Part shown: positions 55,248 to 64,000 of the stretch, piece by piece
Layout: every line of letters begins with the position of its first letter
How positions within the stretch are numbered: the first letter of the stretch is position 1
Assembly (NCBI RefSeq): GCF_964355755.1
Contig: NC_092673.1
Coordinates: 15,073,001 to 15,137,000 of the forward strand
Reading direction: 5' to 3'
DNA length: 64,000 nt
Source: Antedon mediterranea
Lineage: Eukaryota; Echinodermata; Crinoidea; Comatulida; Antedonidae
The notes under the pieces: generated by a model
Told to the model about the DNA's origin: nothing
Databases searched by the model: none
What the model saw: the letters and a program-made list of their open reading frames with translations, nothing else
Translations under genes and position numbers: made by a program

Positions 55248-56091
55248 GGCCCCGTTTCTGCTGCCAAAAATATACCGTATATATACGGTATATTTTATAT
55301 ACGGTATATTTTTTGGCAGCAGAAATGGGTCTCATAAAAAATATACCGTATATATATGCGGTATATATACCGCATAAATATCCCCATCGTTTGTGGATAT
55401 TATACGGTATATTCCAAAATATACCGTATATTTCGTACCCCGTTTCTGCTGCACTCAAAATATACCGTATATGTGACCTGGCCCATGACATGAGGTCAAA
55501 AACTAACAGAGCGTGACGCGTTTGTTTTTCTGCTGCATTGACACACACGTGTATAATAAGCAAGCAACAGATCAAAATATCACTGTGGACTGAAGAAATA
55601 ACTATTTTTGCAATTCAATTGTGGAGAGAAGCGAAGGTTGGGGGGAGACTACATGGCAACAGAAGAGATACCGAGATTTACAAAAGTATCTCAAACAAAA
55701 TAAAGCAGAATTTGTGGTAGACTTAATAACGCCAAAGTTAAAGGCAAACGCCGTCGTCTTCTTTGCATAAATGTAGTCAATGCCCATTCTACATTTCTAG
55801 ATTGTTTGTGCGATGTAAATTCGTTGCCACTTCTGATCATTAGATTTAAAATAGAAAGCAATGCTAAGACGTTTTGAGAAACCATCATTGTTTTGTTTTT
55901 GTCATGTAACCTCACTACACGAGACTCTAGATCAATCCATAGTTCCGTCTCACAAAATGCATTTTGGGTATATGAAAGCCAACTTTTTTTACAGCCCACC
56001 CACGAAGTATGTGCAGCGGAAATTTCATATACGGTATATTTATACGGTATATTTATACGGTATATTTGGGATTGGCAGCAGAAACAGGGCC
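55248..56091. mobile_element. Harbinger-like element, ATACCGTAT family, with Myb/SANT remnant
   Basis: Ends GGCCCCGTTTCTGCTGCC and the complement of GGCCCTGTTTCTGCTGCC, with a perfect ATT duplication (55245-55247, 56092-56094). ataccgtat and its complement are iterated at both ends, and the terminal core recurs internally at 55314-55330 (inverted) and 55440-55453 (direct). From 55586 a broken frame reads SLWTEEITIFAIQLW, then GNRRDTEIYKSISNKIKQ, which fits the Myb/SANT-like helix pattern of Harbinger accessory proteins. Its right end is about 130 bp from the stop codon of the - strand gene next door. Confidence 0.85.
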
Positions 56092-56219
56092 ATTGTGACA
56101 ACTGGTATATTGAGATTTTAGTATTTTATATACACATTTGATATTAAAGAGTTCATTCTTCTACGACCACAACAAGCAAGCTGTCTAGATCACACTGAAA
56201 TCGGAAACAATCATTTCAT

Positions 56220-56628
56220 CTAGTCAAATATTGAGCCTTCTGAGGATGCTGAAAGATAAAAAATAAGTAACAATTAATTAGTTCATAAATAATAATCAGA
56301 ATATTTCATTATCATAAAATAAATCTACTGGCTGACTATTTAACCAGGCCATGGCTCCAGTTTTCCCCAAAAAAGAAAAGGTATTTCCAAACACAGTTTA
56401 TAATCATTACTTTGTTTAGAATTAGATTATTTTATTACCTGCAGCAGCCTCTTTCTTAACTTCTTTAGCTTTTTTCTCTTCTTTTAACTTCATCAAAGTA
56501 TCTTCTTTCTTTTGCAGTGTTTTGTGGTGACTTGAACCATATTTGATTCCAATCAATATGGCAGCAGTAGTAACAAAGTGCGAGGCAGGGAAGGCAAGCG
56601 AGGCAAGTAAGAAATTTATGCGAGGCAT
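56220..56628 (-). CDS. ATP5ME-like: Mitochondrial ATP synthase subunit e-like protein
   Basis: Subunit e is a small inner-membrane subunit of the F1Fo ATP synthase that supports dimerisation. Exon 1 coding runs 56628 down to 56439 (start MPRINFLLASLAF), donor CAG|GTAATA. Exon 2 runs 56248 down to 56220 after acceptor TATCTTTCAG, ending SSEGSIFD and TAG. The predicted 72 residues compare with about 69 in human. Support: a hydrophobic N-terminal helix with GIKYG (GxxxG, as in the human protein at a similar position), a following Lys/Glu-rich helix (LQKKEDTLMKLKEEKKAKEV), and an acidic-hydrophobic SIFD end like the vertebrate DSIL end. The N-terminus up to residue 15 is not convincing, and a different upstream exon is possible. 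No promoter recognised. Confidence 0.6.
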
Positions 56629-56699
56629 CGTTTTACCATAAAAAATGTGAGGCATCATTTTATCATTTCCCAAAATTGTGAGGCAGGAAATCACCGAAA

Positions 56700-58289
56700 T
56701 TGAAGTAGCCTAGGTTCCAAGCCAAGTCAAAACAACGTAACTACAAAATGTTGTATTGAAGTTTGAGTGTTTGCATTTCAGCAACAAATTATCGTAATGA
56801 TGTGAAATTTTGCATGAGTATATATAAATAATATTTATTATTAAATACAAAATATTAAATAATTTAAACAATTTGATCAACAGTTATTACCACTGTTAAC
56901 AGATACGTTGTTTTGCCTTGGAAATGACGTGCATGGCCTAGAATGAAAGTCATTTCTGAGGCAAAACAATGTAACTGCGATATGTCTTTGAAGTTGGTTA
57001 CTAGTTCCAAGTTCCTTATTCAAATTCAATTATTGGGACAGTCAGAAATATTTTTAAAAACAGATTTTAATACGTAATAACCGTCTAATTGAGTAGTTAT
57101 TGTATAGTCTTGACCTCCACTACTTCTTCCGGTCAAAGTTCAATAACATTTTATGCATTTACGGCGAATAAGTAACTAGCTTTTACGAACTTTATAACAC
57201 TTGACCTAATCGATCTTAAAATCAGCATCACTACTTACCCTAGGCCTAGTCATAAGAGCGACCTAAGGGGATATGATGAATTTGTCGATTTTATTTTTAA
57301 AGTTAACGAAACCGTGTAAAGTATCAACAGTAACATTTTATTTGTATTGACAGGGACAAAATATATTGAATTGAACATGATTTTCACCAAAAAATGAGTT
57401 GAGATGTATGTTCCACATAGTTTTTAGCCCTCTATTAATGGTATTCAGGATAAAGTTGGTTAACAAATTTAGAGTTAAAATACAAGGCAGGTGCGAAAGA
57501 GAAATATTGTTAATCGTATATGTCTTGGGTCTTTAGGTTTTGTGATCTTAGGTCTTAGGGGGTCTCAGCTTTCGTGATCTTAGGTTTCTTGACACCCCGG
57601 TATTTTTATGCTATTGACTTTAAATATGGTTTTGTTTTTTTTTAATTCTAAATTCCGGTTGTATTTTTTTCTTAATTTAGTGTATGAAATATTCATTTAT
57701 TCAGAATTACCTATTTTTACCACAGTCAAAATTTACATATAGCATAATACAATTATGAAATATGAAATATGATATGAATATAAAAAAAATATAAATCGAT
57801 ATCTTTCCTTCTTTTGATTCCCTTTGCCTTGAATTATAGCATTAACAGACAATAAGACAGGTAAACGGTAAACAGACGCGATAATACTGTACAGTACTTA
57901 GTTTGTCGATTTATTTATTGACGCTTATCAGCATGTTATTGACGCTTATCAGCATGTTGACGCGGGTTTAAAACGCAAGTTGATTCATATTAAGGCGAAT
58001 TACCGCTAAGTTGCAGAGTAGAGATTTACTGCCGCTCGCTCGCGGTCAATTTCGCTTATTTTTACAAGTTGCTCACGTTTCATCAACCGCCAATCGGTCC
58101 AACTTTTAATAAATCATTGCTACAACTCCAGGCCCGCAAATTTTATATCACATTCAAATCTACGGAAAACCGGTTTCTAGACGTTTTTTTTTCTGCTTCA
58201 CCGTATGGCCGGCCTAGTACATTTTTGTAGCTCATCAAAAAAAAGTTTGGAGCGCCCCCAATAAACATAGTTTTTCAATACAACAACAC
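56700..58289. other. Upstream of the ATP5ME-like gene, no coding exon seen
   Basis: Positions 57163-57222 are an inverted copy of the 147 bp unit at 60240-60660 ('cggcgaataagtaactagct', 'cacttgacctaatcgat'). The rest is AT-rich. A 5' UTR exon of the - strand gene could lie near 57240, where ctaggcctagg is followed on that strand by GTAAGTAG, but I cannot confirm it. Confidence 0.3.
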
Positions 58290-58860
58290 AACTACTATCC
58301 ACAAGGGTCGACGCTATAGCGTTTTACCTTCTTGAGATATGAATATGCAAATTACCTTCATGTATAATAATTAATATTATATAACACCTATATAAATTCC
58401 TGTCATTTGATTGGACGAATGTGGGTCACATGGCGTGCAATAGTACGCACTATTCAACGATCGTTAAATAGTACTTTTTGAAACATTTTTGTTTGTTATT
58501 TAGATGTTATATAAAACAAATAATGAATGTTTTGTATTCGTGTAATGGTACAAATAATGGCACTTGGTGAATGATGAAAGGTTATATCAACTCGGCTTTG
58601 CCTCGTTGATATAACCTTTCATCATTCACCTCGTGCCATTATTTGTACCATTGCACTCATAAACATTCATTATTTGTATACTGTTAGAGGGTGCTAATAC
58701 TGTTAGAGGTTGCTCCTATAGTATTAATTATTATACATGAGCAGAGGTAATTTGCATATTCATATCTCAAGAAGGTAGAAAGGTCAACTCCTCAACGTGT
58801 AGCGCTGAATGTTCGTATGTTTTTTCTTTCTGTGGAGCCTGAATAATGTTGTGTTTACCT
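58290..58860. mobile_element. Compound fold-back element
   Basis: An outer inverted pair, 'ttcttgagatatgaatatgc' at 58332 and its complement near 58770, encloses a long hairpin (58516-58677) and a segment related to 18815-18893. The right flank (58681-58855) recurs inverted at 60694-60860. Confidence 0.6.
58516..58677. repeat. 162 bp near-perfect hairpin
   Basis: Left arm acaaataatgaatgtttt...ggttatatcaactcgg, right arm cctcgttgatataacc...acattcattatttgt. Arms of about 78 bp with only a few mismatches and a loop of a few bases around 58597. Confidence 0.9.
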
Positions 58861-59007
58861 TATATTAACTCCTTTGTTTCGGGCGTCAGTTTTTAGTAAT
58901 TGTTAAGGAAACTTAATATTTAATTATAATTTATATCTGGCTTTATTGAGTTGTTATTCCTCTGACTAATCGCCGATAGACTAGTTAGTGTAGACTGTGT
59001 ACACATA

Positions 59008-59563
59008 TACCCCTTTCACACCAAAACTCCGGAGACACCCCGGGGTTTATGACCATTCAAAACATCGAGAAACTCCGGAGATACCCTTTCACACCAACCT
59101 AGCAACACCGGGGTTTATAAAATAAAATTGTTAATGTCGCCCTCTATTTTGTTTGTTTACATAGCGACGATCATTAGAACGATTTTAATTGATAATATTT
59201 TTAATTTAATAATTATTTTCAAAAGTCTCAGAAGTAATATAATGGTTTTTTTTATACTACTTATTATTTTTTATACCCGTTATATATTTTTTACAAATAT
59301 TTAAAGTATTTTGAAATAATACTAAAGCAATGTGTGATCATATGAGGATGACCTTTTGACCTGAAAACTCCGGAGTTTAGGTTTTTGTTCCTTTCACACC
59401 AAAACACCGGGGTGTCCCCGCAGTTCGCTTTCCGGAGAATGTTCAGCTGTTCAACCCCGCAGTTTTAAACTCCGGAGTTGCTTGATTTTACCTTTCACAT
59501 CAAAACACCGGGGCGTCAACTCCGGGGTGTCTCCGGAGTTTTGCTTTTGGTGTGAAATGGGTA
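59008..59563. mobile_element. Harbinger-like MITE with CTCCGGAG palindromes
   Basis: Ends TACCCCTTTCACACCAAAAC and the complement of TACCCATTTCACACCAAAAG, with a perfect ATA duplication (59005-59007, 59564-59566). ctccggag and 'caccccgg' recur at least six times, together with internal inverted copies of 'cctttcacaccaa'. 556 bp, no reading frame. Confidence 0.8.
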
Positions 59564-59748
59564 ATAGTAGTCTAGTAGGCGATCAGCCTAGTACCACCCC
59601 ACCAGATGCCTATTAGGTATACTTTGTATACTTTATAGGTACCGTATACCATAGAGATATTATAGTGAACTATAATATCTCTATGTGTATACTTAACGTT
59701 TATTGAATAAACACAGTAAAGTGGTGCCCAACCAGAGAGGTGTAATAA

Positions 59749-60212
59749 GCCGAAGGCTAGAGGGCGTACTCCAGACTTAAAAGTGATTCCATCAGGAGGG
59801 GGAACCAACAAGATGGCGGCCGTAAATGTGTACAAAAACATTATTTAATATTAAAAATAATATAATATAATACATTAAGACCACATAAATTACAACATAT
59901 TCTTGTTAAAGCAAAGTGAAGTTTTTATAAAATTAATTAATATTGTTATTCGCAATGGAAAGAATAATTTCTTTCTGGGTAATCTAGTATTTTTTGTATA
60001 CGAGGATCATAGAATACGTTTGCGTTTATACGCTTAACACGCTGTGTTGCGTATCGTTCTCACACAGATAGGCTCAACACAAGCGTATAGTAGTGCGTAC
60101 TGCGTAGAGCATCTGATTGGTCGATTGCAGCCGCCATCTTGTTGGTTCCCTCTCCATGGAGAATCACTTTTTGAACTGCGATAACATTGGAGTTTGCAAT
60201 CCAGCCTTCGGC
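59749..60212. mobile_element. Harbinger-like MITE, GCCGAAGGCT ends
   Basis: Ends GCCGAAGGCT and AGCCTTCGGC, with a perfect TAA duplication (59746-59748, 60213-60215). Longer imperfect arms share 'aaagtgatt', 'gggaaccaacaagatggcgg'. 464 bp. The palindrome at 59650-59684 (atagagatattatagt...) lies just outside it. Confidence 0.75.
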
Positions 60213-60239
60213 TAAATAATATAATATATTTCGACCGTT

Positions 60240-60665
60240 GTTTGTAAAGCTAGTTAATTATTCGCCATAGAGGGCGTAGATGCCAAAAATTTTGCCGAAC
60301 TAGGGTGGTAAATGGTAGAGTAGGTCAAGGGTTATCGATCCATACAAAATATTTTGAAAATATTAAGTAGGTCAAGTGTTATAACGTTTGTAAAGTTAGT
60401 TACTTATTCGCCGTAGAGGGCGTAGATGCAACAAAGTTCGCAAAACTAGGGTGGCAAATGGTAGAGTAGGTCAAGGGTCATCGATCCATACCAAAATAAT
60501 TTGAAAATATTAAGTAGGTCAAGTGTTATAACGTTCGTAAAAGCTAGTTACTTATTCACCGTAGAGGGCGTAGATTAAACAAAATTTGCGGAACTAGGGT
60601 GGCGAATGGTAGAGTAGGTCAAGAGTCATCGATCCATGCCAAAATATTTTGAAAATATTATGGTG
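60240..60665 (+). repeat. Tandem repeat, about 147 bp unit, three copies
   Basis: Each unit runs 'gt(t/c)(t/c)gtaaagctagttactta', 'ttcgccgtagagggcgtaga', 'gaactagggtggcaaatggt', 'agagtaggtcaagggtcatc', 'gatccat..caaaata'. A single inverted piece is at 57163-57222. Confidence 0.9.
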
Positions 60666-60693
60666 CCTCAGGTAACTTTTATTATGTACTTTT

Positions 60694-60908
60694 TCAGGCT
60701 CCACGGAAAGTAAAAACATACGAACATTTACACACAGATCATCAGCGCTACACGTTGAGGAGTTGACCTTTTTACTTTCTTGAGATATGAATATACAAAT
60801 TACCTCTGCTCATGTATAATAATTAATGCTGTTAGAAGGTGCTCCTATAGCGTCGACCGTCCACAAGATTCAAGAAGACAACACACAGCAGCTGCTATCA
60901 GATCATAC
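60694..60908 (+). repeat. Inverted copy of 58681-58855, running into a possible 5' UTR exon
   Basis: 'caggctccac(g/a)gaaag', 'gcgctacacgttgaggagtt' and 'tcatgtataataattaat' are shared in reverse with 58681-58855. After it, 60865-60908 ends gatcatac followed by GTAAGTAAG, a strong donor. This could be an untranslated first exon for the prominin-like gene at 61554. Confidence 0.5.
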
Positions 60909-61553
60909 GTAAGTAAGTTTGCAGGTAATTGGATGTTGATGATAAACTGTAAGTTACATGAAATTGAATACATTATAATCAATTGGTTATTTTATATAAT
61001 CCATGTAGTGTATCACTATATGATAATTTAATTTAAAATGTTATAAAGCATACATACATCCACCGGCCCAATATATACAATGTGCAGAAGAAAGAGAGGT
61101 ATGTGTTTGTTATTGACTGTTAATGTTAAGCCGCCTATGCGGATGTTGTTATGCACTTTTTTACAGGTGAGGTAGGTTGGGCTAGCCCTACCTTTACCAT
61201 CATCACTAAGGTTCGGGCTACGCAATATTAACTCCTACCTATTCATATTGCTAAGAGTCTAGACCTACGGTAAGTCTTAAAAATATGTTGCGAAAAAACT
61301 ATTATTAATAATTATTATTAATAGAATTCACATTATTAATAAATATTTTAATTTTATGTTATTTATTCTTAGTATATTTCAGTCCAAACCAAAATTAAAA
61401 GGAAAAAAAACCCTTTGTGACAAAGTCTTGTAAGAGAAGAGAAAGAAAAATGTCTGTTTTCACTGTCAATCACACAGTATTTTTTCTTATACTAATTTCT
61501 AAGAAGTAATATTATAAATGTCATTCAATTTGTTACATTTTAATTTCATATAG

Positions 61554-61795
61554 GAAATTTCAAAGTTGCATTATGATTACGAGATGTCTTATCCTGTTGG
61601 CCATCACGTTATTGGTATTTAGTGAAGTCTGGTCAACAAACACGAATAATAATGGCGATATAACGTGGGCATCATTGCCAGAAGGCAAGGAATACAGCGA
61701 AGAAAAGTTTGATGGGGACCGGTTTCCATTAGATACTACTTGGAATTCAATAGATGGTTTCTTGAAATTCATATCACCTGGTGACCCACCATATG
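61554..61795 (+). CDS. First coding exon of a second prominin-like gene, 3'-partial
   Basis: Acceptor tttcatatag at 61553, ATG at 61573, donor GTATGT at 61796. The 74 codons give a signal peptide (MITRCLILLAITLLVFSEVW), then GDITWASLPEGKEY, FLKFISPGDPPY. The pattern (Trp..Leu-Pro, then a hydrophobic stretch, then Pro-x-Asp-x-Pro) matches the N-terminus of vertebrate prominin-1 (W..LP, then FLYVVQPRDFPED). The exon ends in phase 1, the phase required by the prominin exon at 6292. Remaining exons would lie beyond 64000. A short secreted protein unrelated to prominin is the alternative. Confidence 0.6.
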
Positions 61796-62183
61796 GTATG
61801 TATTCTAGTATTATTTTCTATTACTTTTGTATTTCCTGACATCAGTTTTATATAATCTTGATTATCTTTTATTTCAACATTGTAAAAAAAAAAATTATCT
61901 ATGGTATTTTAAAATGCTTGGGAGCTCTTTATATTTGTCCATACATACACAATATTTTGTAATTGGATAGTAGATTTAAATAATTTTAAAATTTGTAACT
62001 AGAAAGCACTTGGTACAGTATAATTATGAATGTTTTGATTTAATTGTTGTCTATTAGTATTACCATAGAAATGAATGAATGTGTGATAACCATCATTTTC
62101 CATCGTGTTTTTGTATAAACTGTTATTCTTGTCTGAATTCAATAATACTAGTAGTAATGACTGCAATGATATTATATTAATCA
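61796..62183. other. Intron of the second prominin-like gene, nothing seen
   Basis: AT-rich; no repeat or exon recognised before the transposon at 62184. Confidence 0.35.
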
Positions 62184-63002
62184 GGCCCTGTTTCTGCTGC
62201 CAACTAAATACCGTATATTATACGGTATTTGTTGAATACCGTATATATACGGTATATTTTTGGCAGCAGAAACTGCGCTCATAAAAAATATACCGTATTT
62301 TGTATACCGTATTTTCCCCACAAAATTTGTGGATAAAATACGGTATTTACAAATTTATACCGTATTTTTTGTACCCGTTTCTGCTGCCAATAAAAAATAC
62401 CGTATTTTTTTTTTACATGACAAAAGGTCAACATTCGTGTTTTTATTTTCTGTCGCTGTCAGCTGTTTTACACACGTGTATATATATATTCGGCGAAAAT
62501 GTGGAGCGAAGACGTCACAGTTTTACTAAATAAATTTGTGTGGGGAAGCTAAAATGTCTGGCCAACTAAAAGGTAATAAAAGGGACAACCACATAAGACA
62601 TTTCTAAAAAAATAAAGCAGGAGTATGGAATAGACTTGTCTCCAAAGCAAGTAAACTCAAAGCTGAAGAGCCTGCGAAAGCAGTACAACATTGCAAAATA
62701 CAATAACTCGGGGAGGGAACGAATTAATTGTCCCCATTACGATGTTTTCTGTGCTCTCACAACATCTCTATCACTAGGGCTAGGCTGTTGAAAGTGAGAC
62801 GTAAAACTTCCTTTATTGCGACTTTTAATTATCGATCAAATAAAATGAATGGAAATTTGGGTAAAAAAGATGAAATTTAACACGACCACCCAAGAAGTAT
62901 TGTTAGCAGAAACGGGGTACTAAAAAATACGGTATAAAAAATACCGTATTTTATACCGTATTTTTATACCGTATTTTGAGCAGTTGCAGCAGAAACAGGC
63001 CC
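62184..63002. mobile_element. Harbinger-like element, AATACCGTATT family, with Myb/SANT remnant
   Basis: Ends GGCCCTGTTTCTGCTGCC and the complement of GGGCCTGTTTCTGCTGC, with a perfect TCA duplication (62181-62183, 63003-63005). aataccgtatt and complements are iterated. Internal cores lie at 62261-62274 (inverted) and 62376-62390 (direct). From 62499 MWSEDVTVLLNKF starts a broken frame, continued by KIKQEYGIDLSPKQVNSKLK near 62610, a Myb/SANT-like pattern. 819 bp. Confidence 0.85.
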
Positions 63003-63252
63003 TCAGTGTACTGTACTGTGGAAGTTGACAATGTAGTCATTATTATTGCCACTGTAAATTCAAGTTCAATGTACTAATTTGATCAGCTGCTATTTTAACT
63101 GCACAATGCTACCTAAATCATGGTGATTTCATGCAATGTACAGTACAATTGTTGAATTGTTTTCTTTATTTAAATAGAAGGACATTTCTATAGAATCTTG
63201 ATTTGCAAATTGATTTGTTTTGATATGGTTATTTTGTGCAACATTAATATTA

Positions 63253-63475
63253 AGTGTTTTCACTTCATTTGTTTTAATATCTAAGTACAATATTCTATTG
63301 AGATGTTTATGATCCCTAATATATAATACAATCCTACTGTAAAATTGTTGAGGTTTTTTATCAATGCTCTGTGGTGTTCAGAATATCATAGTTTTCATGT
63401 ATCAAATATGGTTGTTTTACCATAGAACCTTCCAAATTTGAAGATTATACAGTAGTATTAAGGATTATTATGTCT
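63253..63475 (+). other. Intron block duplicated from the first prominin locus
   Basis: Partner of 4329-4535, in the same orientation. It lies 1.46 kb after the prominin-like exon at 61795. Confidence 0.6.
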
Positions 63476-63499
63476 TCCAACTCAATATTTGTGTCAAAA

Positions 63500-64000
63500 T
63501 AGATTTTTGGTTAATGGCAATTGTATATATGGAACAGTAATCTGTTCATTATTGTTGTCATCAACAGCTTGTGGCCCATCTTCATCAATTCCATAATTGT
63601 GAATTAGATCTTGATATTCTTCAGAGTAAATGCATAAGCATGATTAATCCCACATGCCAAAGCTGATTCGGTAAAAGATTATGTTTGCTACTCATGGGAT
63701 GGTCATTCCAATTGCCTTCCATCTCTCTTAATGAATCATTAATGAGACTTAAAAATACTGAATGAAGGCAATAAATATGAATCTGGTTTAAGGGATCAAG
63801 AATTCCCAAATTTTCCATGTAGTTAAATATACCTTGAAATTGTTTAACAACAGTTTGTTTGATATCCAGCCACATCAAATCATTCTTTGATTGTGAACTG
63901 ATGAACCTGTTATATGGCTGCCACATTTTAAGCCTCTATTTCTTAACATAAAGCGAGCGACCAATACATTCTCGCCTCCTTTATCAGATCTGACTCGTGA
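63500..64000 (-). pseudogene. Decayed DDE integrase-like gene, cut by the window edge
   Basis: On the - strand, from the edge, the frame reads [19 protein letters not shown] and [14 protein letters not shown] frameshift follows, then WLDIKQTVVKQFQGIFNYME, HCLHSVFLSLIND-like text and WNDHPMSSKHN, PNQLWHVGL. After a second shift comes EEYQDLIHNYGIDEDGPQAV. The SDKGGEN and SVHNQR blocks match the integrase core domain of a transposon-derived gene family common in fish and invertebrates. At least two frameshifts mean it is not functional. It lies opposite to the prominin-like gene, in its intron. Confidence 0.8.

Overview
This is eukaryotic, AT-rich, intron-rich DNA from an animal, probably a marine invertebrate deuterostome. 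An echinoderm is my best guess, at low confidence. It rests on the prominin gene, the abundant GGCCTAGG-type motifs and the transposon repertoire, not on a species-specific marker.

The main gene is a five-transmembrane prominin (CD133 family) on the + strand. Its coding exons run from 6292 to 37998, and its first coding exon must lie upstream of the window. I traced 26 exons, all with AG/GT borders and continuous phase. They encode TM1-TM2 with a Cys-rich cytoplasmic loop (9024-9777), extracellular loop 2, TM3-TM4 (21064-22048), extracellular loop 3, TM5 (31360-31478), and a cytoplasmic tail built from tiny exons with at least two alternative ends. The intron after the exon at 25667-25747 holds a 3.5 kb minisatellite of about 58 copies of a 59/60 bp unit. 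A signal-peptide exon at 61554-61795 looks like exon 1 of a second, tandem prominin. Its intron shares a block (63253-63475) with the intron of the first gene (4329-4535).

Between the two prominins, 38.7-61 kb is mostly mobile DNA. It includes a decayed gene of a multicopy invertebrate family (47093-53362), broken by two TTAA-flanked elements and a non-LTR retrotransposon. It also includes two inverted-repeat elements and several short DNA transposons. A small two-exon gene on the - strand (56220-56628) resembles mitochondrial ATP synthase subunit e. A decayed DDE-integrase gene runs off the right edge on the - strand.

Transposons dominate the rest. At least seven elements have inverted ends and perfect or near-perfect 3 bp target duplications (PIF/Harbinger-like). 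Three related families carry Myb/SANT-like coding remnants and distinct subterminal palindromes. Other material includes pogo-like, Mutator-like and Helitron-like candidates, tRNA-derived SINEs and a recurrent 130-155 bp palindromic MITE.
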